Shown here: positions 29,876 through 38,792 of the stretch, in pieces
Numbering within the stretch: the first letter of the stretch is position 1
Layout: every line of letters starts with the position of its first letter
Origin: Gemmatimonas phototrophica
GTDB lineage: Bacteria > Gemmatimonadota > Gemmatimonadetes > Gemmatimonadales > Gemmatimonadaceae
Direction of reading: 5' to 3'
DNA: 64,000 bases
Assembly: GCF_000695095.2 (NCBI RefSeq)
Contig: NZ_CP011454.1
Span: 1,054,001 to 1,118,000 of the forward strand
Notes under the pieces: model-generated
Database searches by the model: none
What the model was told of the DNA's origin: nothing
What the model saw: only the letters and a program-made list of their open reading frames with translations
Translations under genes and position numbers: made by a program

Positions 29876-31720
29876 GTGACGTCGAAACGTTCACGCGGAT
29901 TTGCCATCGTCGCGCTGGCGCTGCCGTTTCTGCTGTTTGGGGTGATCGAAGGCGCCACACGTTTGCTGTGGACCGATGGCGCCATGCCCTTGTTCATTCC
30001 GAGTGCGGCGGGCAATGGAGCGTGGCTCATGCCCAACCCGGTCGTCGCTGCCCGCTGGTTTCCCGGAGAAGCGTCACCACCGGCGCCCAACCCAGAATTC
30101 TTCCGAGCGCAGAAATCCCCGAATGGTTTTCGGGTGTTCGTCTTGGGCGAGTCGTCGGCGCAGGGGTTTCCGTATCCCCGCACCGGTTCGTTTGCCCGGC
30201 TGCTGGATGCGGCGCTCACTGATGCGCTGCCGGGGCGCGACGTAGAGGTGATCACGTTGGGCATCGCTGCCACGAACAGCTATGCCATGCTGGATGTCCT
30301 CCCAGAAGTCATCGCGCAGCACCCTGACGCGGTGCTGTACTACGGCGGACACAACGAGTATGTGGGGGCCCTCGGCGCCGGCGCGAGCATCCGACTGTCC
30401 GCCAGTCCGGCGCTCACGCGCTTCTTCGTGCGGTTGCAACATCTGCGCTCGGTGCGAGCGCTCAATCGGTTTGTCGCCCAACGACGAGCCCGAGGTGCGG
30501 CCGGCGCCATCGATCCGGCGGCGGCGAGCTTCATGGAGTCGGTCACGAGCGGCAAGGAAGTCGCATCGGACTCGCCAGAGTATCGCGTTGGGGTGGAGCA
30601 ATTCGAGCAGAATCTCGAACGCATCGTGCAGAGCATGGTGCAGGCCGGTGCGCCGCTGTACGTCGCCTCGACGCCCAGCAACGTGCGCGACCAGCCACCA
30701 TTCGCGTCGGCGGGGAACAGCGCGGCGCGGGAGGCCTATCGCGCGGCGCAGGGGGCGCTACAGGCCGGTGACAGCGTTCAGGCCCGCACGGCGTTTGTGC
30801 GGGCCCGCGACCTCGACGTGGTACGGTTCCGTGCGCCCTCGGTGTTTGATTCGGTCGTTCGCCGCGTGGTGCAGCGCGCCGCCGCAGGGGTGACATACGT
30901 GCCCATGGTTGAGGCGTTCGCCGCGCAGAGTGTGGTGGGTGTGCCCGGACGTGACTTGTTTCTCGAACACGTGCACCCCAACCGCGATGGTGTGCAGTTG
31001 TTGGCACGCACCTTTCTGCAGGCCATGATCGAAACGCCCCCTCCCGGCACCACGTTTGAGGCCGCACGCGTGCGGCCGATGGTGGAGTACGAGCGCCGGG
31101 TGGCCGTGACCCCTTTCGACGAGCGCATTGCCGCGCATCGTGTGGCGGCGCTGGGGGCGCGCTGGCCCTTTGTGCCGCTGGATAGTCAGGGCGATTACCG
31201 TGGGCGCTACATCCCAACCGGTTTCGCCGACTCGCTGGCGTTTCTCGTGGCCGGTGGGGCACGTCCGTGGGAGTTTGCCAAGCTCGAACTGGCGCGTCGG
31301 TTGGAGGCGGGCGGCAATGCCGCACAGGCGATTCAGGAGTATCTGGGGCTGGCGGGCGATCAGTTCATTTTTGCCGAACCGCATACCCTGGCCGGGGCAG
31401 CCCTGTTTCGGGCTCGCCGCTTTGCCGAGGCCGATTCCCAGTTCGTGCAGGCCATGGCCATTGCGCCCACCGCCGATCTGGCGGTCGCGCGCGCGCGCAT
31501 TGCCGGCGACCGCCAGGACTGGCCCGCGGCGCTCGCGATGCTGGACATCGCGCAGAAACTGGATCGATCACGCGCGGATGTATTGTACCAGCTCTCCCTC
31601 GCCCAGTCGCTCACCGGCAACCTGGCAGGTGCGCAACAAACCGCGCGCGAGCTGCAGCGCCAGCACCCGCAGTTCCCGGCGCTGCCGCAGCTACTCAGTG
31701 TGCTCGGCCTGCCACGGTAA
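29876..31720 (+). CDS. SGNH/GDSL hydrolase with C-terminal TPR-like region (SxtL-like position)
   Basis: 614 residues, starting at GTG 29876 after GAGGCGG. An N-terminal membrane anchor or signal (about 9-28) is followed by a SGNH hydrolase domain: block I is GESSAQG (91-97), then GIAATNSY, YYGGHNEYVG carries the Gly-His-Asn-Glu block, and HVHPNRDGVQLLA near residue 363 supplies the catalytic Asp/His region. The last ~150 residues contain TPR-like helices (FAKLELARRLEAGGNAAQAI, ALFRARRFAEADSQFVQAMA). Such enzymes are esterases or acyltransferases. It is the fourth gene of the carbamoyltransferase module and may deacylate or acylate the same molecule that is carbamoylated. Confidence 0.87.
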   Translation: MTSKRSRGFAIVALALPFLLFGVIEGATRLLWTDGAMPLFIPSAAGNGAWLMPNPVVAARWFPGEASPPAPNPEFFRAQKSPNGFRVFVLGESSAQGFPYPRTGSFARLLDAALTDALPGRDVEVITLGIAATNSYAMLDVLPEVIAQHPDAVLYYGGHNEYVGALGAGASIRLSASPALTRFFVRLQHLRSVRALNRFVAQRRARGAAGAIDPAAASFMESVTSGKEVASDSPEYRVGVEQFEQNLERIVQSMVQAGAPLYVASTPSNVRDQPPFASAGNSAAREAYRAAQGALQAGDSVQARTAFVRARDLDVVRFRAPSVFDSVVRRVVQRAAAGVTYVPMVEAFAAQSVVGVPGRDLFLEHVHPNRDGVQLLARTFLQAMIETPPPGTTFEAARVRPMVEYERRVAVTPFDERIAAHRVAALGARWPFVPLDSQGDYRGRYIPTGFADSLAFLVAGGARPWEFAKLELARRLEAGGNAAQAIQEYLGLAGDQFIFAEPHTLAGAALFRARRFAEADSQFVQAMAIAPTADLAVARARIAGDRQDWPAALAMLDIAQKLDRSRADVLYQLSLAQSLTGNLAGAQQTARELQRQHPQFPALPQLLSVLGLPR

Positions 31721-31728
31721 GGACGACT

Positions 31729-31796
31729 CAAACGCCGAATTCCAACCCAGTACCCGGCACTGATCAGTTCTGAGTTTTGCGTGTGGGTAATGAGTT
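31729..31796 (+). repeat. CTGATCAG-core intergenic element, copy 3 (degenerate)
   Basis: The palindrome ACTGATCAGT lies in CCCGGCACTGATCAGTTCTG, with flanking ACTCAAACGCCGAATTCC and GAGTTTTGCG arms. These resemble the sigma-factor terminator at 3430 but pair less well. It follows the GDSL gene by nine bases and could act as a weak terminator. Confidence 0.55.
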
Positions 31797-31903
31797 CAGG
31801 TAGATCACCGCGCCGCGGACGAGTCGGCTTGGCACCAAGCTTTCCCGGCCTGCGTACGGTCACCATGATTAAGGCCCTTACCGTCCCCGCTCAGGAGAAG
31901 CCC

Positions 31904-33109
31904 ATGCGAGTCCACACCGCGTTGCGTATACGCAGCCAGCTGCACGGGCTGCTCCTGGCGGTGGTGCTGGTGGGCACGGTGGGGGCGCCATCGCTGGCCC
32001 GGGCGACTCGTGGGACGGTGCGTCGCGCGGTGATGCAAACTGGCACCATCCGCGGCGTGGTGCGTGATGCCCAGGGAACACCGGTGGCGAGCGCCGAGGT
32101 GCAGTGGTTGTCATCGGGCGCGGTGGTGCGCAGCAAGGACGACGGCAGCTACATCCTGAGCGGTGTGCCGGTGGGCCCCGTGTATGTGCGGGTGCGACGT
32201 ATCGGGTATCTCGCCACCCAGCGGGAGATCGCGGTGTCCGGGCAAGGGGCGGCGACCGCCGATTGGACGTTGGCCCGCGCTCCGCAGGAGATGGCCGTGC
32301 TCACCGTCAACGCACGACGCGAACCATCGGACAGCCGGCTGGCGGGCTACCGCGCCCGCTTGGACGCCAAGCGCGGGGGGTATTTCATCACCCGTGAACG
32401 TATTGAGCAATCGGGCAATCGCAGTATGCTCGACGCCTTTCGGGGAATCCCCGGGGTCCGGATTGGGACCCCGCCGCGCGGAGTGAACGCCGGCCGGTTG
32501 GTACGGTTCCGCTCCAGCACGTGTCAGCCGCTGGTGTTCATAGACGGGTTCGCCGCCTCGGCCACCGACTTCGATTTTGAATCGATAGATCTCAACATGG
32601 TGGAAGGGATCGAGATCTATCTGTCGTCGAACTCCGTGCCCCCCGAACTGATGGGGCCGCGCGGCTTGGAGCAATGCGGCGTGGTGGCCGTCTGGTCGCG
32701 TCCGGCGCAGGCGCGGACGCCCAAAGCCAAAGGGACCGACGAACGACGGGCGGAATTGCTCAAGGAGTTGGCCGCGGGGACGGTGCTGACGGCAGAGCAG
32801 GTGGACACCGCCGCCACCCTGACCAATGGCGACCTCGAGGTGGACTATCCTGAAGTCTTGTGGCGCACCGGAGTGAACGGACAGGCTACCGTGGAGTTCG
32901 TCATCGATCGGACTGGGCGCATTGACTGGGGGACCCTGGCCGTGATCTCGGCCACCCATGCCCCCTTTGGCGCGGCCGTGATGCAGGCGCTGGTGCCTAC
33001 CAAATGGGACGCCGCGATCAAGGGACAGTCTCCAGTGGCGCAATTGGTGGTGCTGACCATCGAATTCACGCATCCGCCGGCGCCGACAGGCGTGGTTGCC
33101 AATCGCTAA
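31904..33109 (+). CDS. Carboxypeptidase-regulatory/plug/TonB C-terminal domain protein (barrel-less)
   Basis: 401 residues. The signal peptide ends near residue 32. A CarboxypepD_reg-like Ig domain (about 45-125: GTIRGVVRDAQGTPVASAEV, GVPVGPVYVRVRRIGY) is followed by a plug-like region (about 150-270: SMLDAFRGIPGVRI, PLVFIDGFAAS, MVEGIEIYLSSNSVPPE) and, near the end (about 320-390), a TonB C-terminal-like domain (GVNGQATVEFVIDRTGRID, AVMQALVPTKWDAAI). No beta-barrel follows the plug. The ATG at 31904 has CAGGAGAAG before it. It may be a periplasmic or outer-membrane-associated component; I do not know its function. Confidence 0.78.
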   Translation: MRVHTALRIRSQLHGLLLAVVLVGTVGAPSLARATRGTVRRAVMQTGTIRGVVRDAQGTPVASAEVQWLSSGAVVRSKDDGSYILSGVPVGPVYVRVRRIGYLATQREIAVSGQGAATADWTLARAPQEMAVLTVNARREPSDSRLAGYRARLDAKRGGYFITRERIEQSGNRSMLDAFRGIPGVRIGTPPRGVNAGRLVRFRSSTCQPLVFIDGFAASATDFDFESIDLNMVEGIEIYLSSNSVPPELMGPRGLEQCGVVAVWSRPAQARTPKAKGTDERRAELLKELAAGTVLTAEQVDTAATLTNGDLEVDYPEVLWRTGVNGQATVEFVIDRTGRIDWGTLAVISATHAPFGAAVMQALVPTKWDAAIKGQSPVAQLVVLTIEFTHPPAPTGVVANR

Positions 33110-33436
33110 GGTGTTTCAGTAAAAGAGGTTGCGGAATTACGGCCGACGCCGGAGCACGGCAAGTCGGAAATGCTTTGAACCACTGCGCGGGCCGCGTCAA
33201 GCCCCAGTGAAGGAGGGACGAATGACATTGCGGCGGGTTCAGGTGGCCGTTTAGGTTGCCGCTACTTGTGTCGGCATCGTCACATTTAGGTCCCGGAACG
33301 TCACGGTGACGCGACAGGAAACGACGGTGTTGTAGCAGTAACAGCAGGGGTTGCGTCCGCGGCGGTACGCCGACCGATGTGACCAACAGGTCCCCCCACA
33401 GGACCGCTCGTAACTCCCCCTAGAAGAGGACAACAG
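33110..33436 (+). other. 327-base leader upstream of susC-like gene: short ORF and palindrome
   Basis: A consensus Shine-Dalgarno (AAGGAGG) precedes a ten-codon ORF at 33222-33254 (MTLRRVQVAV). A perfect 6-bp-arm palindrome, CGTCAC-G-GTGACG, lies at 33299-33311. No known riboswitch was recognised. The ORF could be a leader peptide or chance. Confidence 0.4.
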
Positions 33437-36400
33437 ATGGGAAGCGCACAGTCAGCAATGCGCGTGCTGCGTTCAGCGGCCGGCATTGTGCTTCTGATGT
33501 CGCCGATGGCCGCTGCGCAAGCGCAGCAGGCGGTCATCCGCGGCACCGTCACCACGCAGGGCACCGGCGCGCCGATTCCGGCGACCGTCGCCATCCAGAC
33601 GATGGGGCTCTCCGCCATCGCGACCGAACAGGGTCGCTACTCACTCACCGTGCCGAACGGTCGAGCCACCGGCCAGTCGGTCGTTGTGACGGCCCGCTTC
33701 ATCGGCTATACGCCGCTCAGCAAGACCATCACCCTGAGCGCTGGCGACCAGACGATCAACTTCGAGCTGAAGTCCGATCCGTTCCGCCTCAACGAAGTCA
33801 TCACGACCGGTACCGCCGACGGTCAGTCGGTCAAGAAGCTTCCGTTCTCGGTGGCCAAGGTCTCGGCCGAACAGCTGAAGGACGTGCCGGCCTCGTCGCC
33901 CGTCGCCGCCCTCGCCGGTAAGGTTGCCGGTGCGCGCGTGGCGTTGGGCGTTGGTAACCCGGGTGCGGCCCCGGCTATCCGTCTCCGTGGTTCAACGAAC
34001 CTCGGCGTTGGTGGCTCGGCGCCCCTCATCATTGTCGACGGCGTCATCACGCGCTTCTCCATCGCCGACATTGACGCCCAGGACATCGAGTCCATCGAAG
34101 TCCTCAAGGGTGCTGCCGCGTCGGCCTTCTACGGCTCCGACGCTGCCAACGGCGTGCTCTCCATTACCACCAAGCGTGGTAAGGACATCAAGGACGGCAC
34201 CACGCGGGTCTCGGTCCGTTCAGAATTCGGCAACTCGGCGCTCAACCGCTGGGTGCCGCTCAACGAGTTCCACAACTACACGCTCAACCCCGATGGCTCC
34301 ATCCTGCAGACGACCGCTGGCGCGCGTCCGCTCGATGGCCTCATTTCGGACAACGTGTACCCCACCACGGGTGACAGCCGCTACCGCAACCAGCTGCAGG
34401 AATGGCTGGGCAACGGCAATTTCTATTCGAGCAACGTGCAGGTGGGCTACCGCCGCGGCGGCACCAACCTGAACAGCTCGTTCACGTCGGATCACAACGC
34501 CGGCGTGCTGCCGTTCCGTTCGGGCCAGTTCCGTCAGTCGGCCCGCGCCAACGTGGACCAGCAGATCAACAGCAAGGTGGACTTCGGGACGTCGGTCACG
34601 TACTCGCTGAACCGCAATGACTACGATCCGAACGACAGCCAGGGCTGGTTCGCCCTGCTGCAGGCGCCGCCCGACATCGATCTGACGCGCCCGAACGGCC
34701 CGAACGATCCGGTTGAGTTCAACCCGGTGCTGCCGTCATGGGCCGCCAACGCCCGTGGCAACCCGCTCTATGGCCTCAAGAACTCGGCCCTCGAGCTGCG
34801 TCGCGAGCGCTTCCTTGGCTCGGCCAACCTGCGCTACCGTCCCACCGATTGGCTGCGCATCGAAGGCCAGTACGGCACGGACCGCTCCAACACGGGCAGC
34901 CAGTCGTACGACTTCAAGGGCTTCCTGAATTCGTCGGGCCTCCCGACCGATGGTAGCCTTGGTCTCTCCACGGGCGTGAACGTTGCCGAGAACATTCAGG
35001 GTAACATCATCGCCAGCAAGCTGTTCTTCGGAAACCTGCAGTCCACCACGCGCGCCACGTACCTGCTCGAAAAGCAGACCAACAACGGCTTCAGCGCGTC
35101 GGGTAACGTGCTCACCGTCGTGGGTGTGCCCGACCTTGACGCCGTGAACCCGGCCAACAACTTCGTTGGCTCGAGCCGCACGACGCGCAACGCGCAGAAC
35201 TACTTCGTGTCGCAGGCGTTCGACTACAAGGACAAGTACGTCGCTGACTTCCTCGTGCGTCGTGACGCGTCGTCGCTCTTCGGCGCGGCCACGCGCTGGG
35301 CGAGCTTCTACCGTATGTCCGGCTCGTGGCGCTGGAATGAAGACCTCAAGATCCCCGGCATCCAGGAAGGCCGTCTCCGCGCCTCGCGCGGTACCGCCGG
35401 TGTTCGCCCGGGCTTCTTTGACCAGTACGAGACGTACAACGTGTCGCAGGGGCAGATCAGCAAGGCGCAGCTCGGCAACAAGAACCTGAAGCCGGCCACG
35501 CAGACCGAAAACGAATACGGCCTCAACGTCACGTTCCTCGACAAGTTTGACGCGGAACTCGTGTACGCCGCTCGTCAGACCGAAGATGCCTTCCTGAACG
35601 TGCCGCTGTCGCTGGCCCAGTCGGGTGGTTTCACGTCGCAGGTGCAGAACGCCGCGACCGTGTCGGCCAAGACGTGGGAATTCTCGCTCCAGACCCGTCT
35701 GTATGACGGTAAGGACGTGGGCTACTCCATTGGCTTCACCGCCGACCGTACCCGTCAGCGCATCGACAAGCTCGGCCGCGCCCCGTTCCGCGTCGGTGCC
35801 GGTGGGCAGAGCCAGAACGTCTTCTTCTACAAGGAAGGCGAAGCGCTCGGCATCATCTACGGCAAGAAGTGGCTCCGCTCGATGGACGAAGTTGCGCAGC
35901 AGAACCTCGATCCGGCGCTGTACACGATGAACAGCGACGGCTACGTCGTGCTCAAGAGCCGCCTTGGTCTGGGCTCGGAAGCGCCCATCGCGTTCAAGGA
36001 TGAGAGCGGCAGCGATCAGGTTGTGATTGGTGACGTGAACCCCGACTTCTCGTTCGGCTTCACGCAGAACCTGCGCTTCAAGAACCTGTCGGTGTACGCG
36101 CTCATCGATGGTGTGAAGGGCGGCGACATCTACAACTTCACGAAGCAGTGGATGTATCAGGACGGCCGTCACGGCACGCAGGGACAGGGCAACCGTCCCG
36201 AAGCCGATCGTCGCCCACTCGCCTGGTATTCGGGTGGTCTGTACGACGGCCTTGGCGCCAACTCGCACTTCGTCGAAGACGGCAGCTATGCGCGTCTCCG
36301 CGAGCTCAGCGTGGCCTACCAGTTCACGCCGAATCTGCTGCGGAAGGTTGGCATCAACGGCCTGGCCAACGGCTTCAAGTTCTCGGTGGTTGGTCGCAAC

Positions 36401-36532
36401 CTGCTGACGTGGACGGATTACACGGGCTTCGACCCCGAAGCAACCTCGGGCGGCGACTTCAACTTCCGCATCGACGGCTTCCGGTACCCGAATTTCCGCA
36501 CGATCACGGCGATGATCGACGTGTCGTTCTGA
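33437..36532 (+). CDS. SusC/RagA-family TonB-linked outer-membrane protein
   Basis: 1031 residues. Signal peptide (about 1-30, AAAQAQQ), CarboxypepD_reg-like domain (about 34-112), TonB box region (NEVITTGTA), then a plug (about 135-250) with the SusC signature ESIEVLKGAAASAFYGSDAA and ITTKRGK, and a large barrel ending MIDVSF. SusC proteins import oligosaccharides or peptides together with a SusD lipoprotein lid. The susD-like gene begins 29 bases downstream. No glycoside hydrolase or peptidase is in the operon, so the substrate cannot be guessed. AGAGGA lies before the ATG. Confidence 0.94.
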   Translation: MGSAQSAMRVLRSAAGIVLLMSPMAAAQAQQAVIRGTVTTQGTGAPIPATVAIQTMGLSAIATEQGRYSLTVPNGRATGQSVVVTARFIGYTPLSKTITLSAGDQTINFELKSDPFRLNEVITTGTADGQSVKKLPFSVAKVSAEQLKDVPASSPVAALAGKVAGARVALGVGNPGAAPAIRLRGSTNLGVGGSAPLIIVDGVITRFSIADIDAQDIESIEVLKGAAASAFYGSDAANGVLSITTKRGKDIKDGTTRVSVRSEFGNSALNRWVPLNEFHNYTLNPDGSILQTTAGARPLDGLISDNVYPTTGDSRYRNQLQEWLGNGNFYSSNVQVGYRRGGTNLNSSFTSDHNAGVLPFRSGQFRQSARANVDQQINSKVDFGTSVTYSLNRNDYDPNDSQGWFALLQAPPDIDLTRPNGPNDPVEFNPVLPSWAANARGNPLYGLKNSALELRRERFLGSANLRYRPTDWLRIEGQYGTDRSNTGSQSYDFKGFLNSSGLPTDGSLGLSTGVNVAENIQGNIIASKLFFGNLQSTTRATYLLEKQTNNGFSASGNVLTVVGVPDLDAVNPANNFVGSSRTTRNAQNYFVSQAFDYKDKYVADFLVRRDASSLFGAATRWASFYRMSGSWRWNEDLKIPGIQEGRLRASRGTAGVRPGFFDQYETYNVSQGQISKAQLGNKNLKPATQTENEYGLNVTFLDKFDAELVYAARQTEDAFLNVPLSLAQSGGFTSQVQNAATVSAKTWEFSLQTRLYDGKDVGYSIGFTADRTRQRIDKLGRAPFRVGAGGQSQNVFFYKEGEALGIIYGKKWLRSMDEVAQQNLDPALYTMNSDGYVVLKSRLGLGSEAPIAFKDESGSDQVVIGDVNPDFSFGFTQNLRFKNLSVYALIDGVKGGDIYNFTKQWMYQDGRHGTQGQGNRPEADRRPLAWYSGGLYDGLGANSHFVEDGSYARLRELSVAYQFTPNLLRKVGINGLANGFKFSVVGRNLLTWTDYTGFDPEATSGGDFNFRIDGFRYPNFRTITAMIDVSF

Positions 36533-36561
36533 TCCCGCTGATTACATAACGGAGACTATTT

Positions 36562-38064
36562 GTGAAGACTCGTATCCTTCGCTCGATGCTGGCGCCCGCC
36601 GCGATGTTGTCTGTCGCGGCCTGCGCCGAGCTCGAGGTGGCCAATCCGAACAACCCCGATATTGCGCGCGCGCTGGCCAGTCCGGCCGACGTCGCCAAGA
36701 TCGGCAAGTCGTCGGTGAACAGTTGGTTCATCGTCTCGACGCACCAGGAGCCGTACATGATGCTCCAGGTCACGGCAGACGCTGGAACGTCCAACTTCGG
36801 CAACTTCGGCATGCGCTTCAACAACCTTGAGCCGCGCATTGCCTACAACAACAATTCGGCCGGCACAGACGCTGCGGCCACCGTACGCCCGTGGGACAGC
36901 AACTACGGCGCGCTCGGTGCTGCCAACGATGCGCTGAAGGCGATCGCGGCCGGTATCGTAATTCCGGGAACGGACGGCAACGCCAAGACGCAATCCGCGG
37001 CGCTCTTCGCTCAGGCGGGTGCGCTCACCAATCTGGCGCTGCTGTTTGACAAGGCCTTCGTCATCACGGAGCGCACGGATCTTTCCAAGGCCCCAGAGTT
37101 GATCCCGTACGCGCAGGTGCGTGACTCGGCGCTCAAGAGCTGGGATGCCGTTATTTCCCTCACGGCCGGCAAGACGTGGACGTGGGACGCTGACGTGTTG
37201 CCGCTCACCGTGCCGCAGACGGCCGCCAACATCAACCGCGTTGCCAACACCATGGCGGCGCGTACGCTCATGTTGTCGGCTCGTACGGGTGCGGAAAACA
37301 CGGCCACCAACTGGCAGCGCGTGTTGGCTTACGCCGACAAGGGCATCACCGGCACGGGCCTCACCGACATCGACTTCAGCGTCCTCAACGACGGTGACAA
37401 CGTCTGGTACAGCCAGATCCAGAACTACGGCAACCTCGATTCCTGGACCCGCGTGGACCAGCGTCTCGTGAACCGTATGGCCCCGAACGTTCCGGCCAAG
37501 TACGCCGGCACCAACGTGGCCCCGGTGCCTGTTGACCGTCGTTTGGGCGCGGTGACCACGCCGTGCACCGGCGCCGGTCAGCCGGCGGCTTGCCTCACCG
37601 GCATCACCACCGATTACGTGTATCTCGGCACGGTCATTGGTGACCCGGCGCGCGGTATCTACATGCAGTCGCCGTATTACCACCGCCGTTGGCGCGAAGT
37701 GTCGTTCGCGGTGGCCGGTTCCACCAAGGCCGGCAAGGCCATGCCATACGTGCTCGCTGCCGAAAACGATCTCATGATCGCCGAAGCGCTGGTGCGCACG
37801 AATGGTGACCTCAACCGCGCCGCGACGCTCGTGAACAAGACGCGTGTCACGCGTGGTGGTTTGGACCCGGTTGCTGCGAACTCCGCTGCGCTGCTCGCCG
37901 CCATCAGCTACGAGCGCGACGTGGAATTGCTCAACACGAACGGCTTGACGTTGTTTGATGGCCGTCGCCTCGAGCAGATCCAGGCGGGCACGTTCCGTCA
38001 GATCCCGATTCCTGCCAAGGAACTCGAGACGCTGCGTCTCCCCATCTACACGTTCGGCGGCTGA
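36562..38064 (+). CDS. SusD/RagB-family nutrient-binding lipoprotein
   Basis: 500 residues, starting at GTG 36562 with GGAG seven bases upstream. The lipobox is LSVAAC, with the lipidated cysteine near residue 21. The helical SusD fold is shown by the N-terminal NPNNPDIARALASPADVAKI, TPR-like helices, and the C-terminal end ERDVELLNTNGLTLFDGRRLEQ, ELETLRLPIYTF. SusD binds the ligand over the SusC barrel. It is paired with the SusC-like gene and followed by a strong terminator, making a two-gene operon. Confidence 0.92.
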   Translation: MKTRILRSMLAPAAMLSVAACAELEVANPNNPDIARALASPADVAKIGKSSVNSWFIVSTHQEPYMMLQVTADAGTSNFGNFGMRFNNLEPRIAYNNNSAGTDAAATVRPWDSNYGALGAANDALKAIAAGIVIPGTDGNAKTQSAALFAQAGALTNLALLFDKAFVITERTDLSKAPELIPYAQVRDSALKSWDAVISLTAGKTWTWDADVLPLTVPQTAANINRVANTMAARTLMLSARTGAENTATNWQRVLAYADKGITGTGLTDIDFSVLNDGDNVWYSQIQNYGNLDSWTRVDQRLVNRMAPNVPAKYAGTNVAPVPVDRRLGAVTTPCTGAGQPAACLTGITTDYVYLGTVIGDPARGIYMQSPYYHRRWREVSFAVAGSTKAGKAMPYVLAAENDLMIAEALVRTNGDLNRAATLVNKTRVTRGGLDPVAANSAALLAAISYERDVELLNTNGLTLFDGRRLEQIQAGTFRQIPIPAKELETLRLPIYTFGG

Positions 38065-38083
38065 GCCTGACGTTCAGAGAACA

Positions 38084-38119
38084 GAAGGCCCCGGCAGAAA
38101 TGCCGGGGCCTTCTTGTTT
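38084..38119 (+). terminator. Terminator of the susCD-like operon
   Basis: A perfect 13-bp stem (GAAGGCCCCGGCA, 38084-38096, with 38101-38113) and a 4-base loop are followed by TTGTTT. The convergent gene ends at 38171. Confidence 0.93.
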
Positions 38120-38170
38120 GTGGTGCACTGGGGCAACCGCGAACGGTATATCCTGCCACGACGGCTCGCC

Positions 38171-38671
38171 TTACTTGTCGTTCAACTTGAGGTTGGCACA
38201 GGCAATCACGCTTTCCAGCCCGGTGCCACCACGGTACACGTTTACGTGAACCGTCGATGAGTTCGGCGGAATGGAAAGCTGCATCTCAGGAATGTCGAGT
38301 TCGCCACGACCATTGGTACTCATCTCGATACCCTGAAACTGGGCAACGGGCATGAACGGTACCGATCCGCTCCCGCAGCGGCCAGGATTCACAGACCAGT
38401 TCAGGATCTCGGTCTGGTTCAGGCTGGTGTTGATCATGAGCGTGACCTTGGCCCGATCGTTGGATTCACGGGTCGCGATCTTGATCTGGCCAAAAACACG
38501 CTGTGACCCACGCATGCCAACGCCACCGGACGTCTGCTGAATGGGGCGGAACGGCCCTTCGTAGACCCGTGCCTGCATCACCTTGATGGAGTCCTGGGCC
38601 TGGACCGTTACCGTCACCCCACAGAGCGCCAGCCCTGCGATCACTCCAGGGAAATACACATTGCGTGACAT
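38171..38671 (-). CDS. Small secreted protein of unknown function
   Basis: 166 residues from ATG 38671; GTG 38674 is also possible. AGGAG lies eight bases before the ATG. A signal peptide ends near residue 25 (TVQAQD). The mature part is beta-rich with two cysteines (GRCGSG and IACANLK) that could form a disulfide. No domain was recognised. It stands alone, convergent with the susCD-like operon and separated by 121 bases from the Kdo transferase gene upstream. Confidence 0.7.
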   Translation of the reverse strand: MSRNVYFPGVIAGLALCGVTVTVQAQDSIKVMQARVYEGPFRPIQQTSGGVGMRGSQRVFGQIKIATRESNDRAKVTLMINTSLNQTEILNWSVNPGRCGSGSVPFMPVAQFQGIEMSTNGRGELDIPEMQLSIPPNSSTVHVNVYRGGTGLESVIACANLKLNDK

Positions 38672-38792
38672 CACGAAACTCCTGTTCTGACCGAGAAGGG
38701 GGACTGCACGTACTCGTCAGCGGTTGCGGAGAGTCCCGATACGTCGCTCCACACCACACCGCCCTAAAATAACCCGCGCCGCGCCAATCGTT

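Noticed and set aside
27512-31720. Saxitoxin biosynthesis cluster
   Set aside because: Only the four-gene carbamoyltransferase module is similar; none of the core pathway genes are in the window.
33110-33436. Known riboswitch in the susC leader
   Set aside because: No conserved riboswitch core (cobalamin, TPP, SAM and similar) could be recognised by eye.
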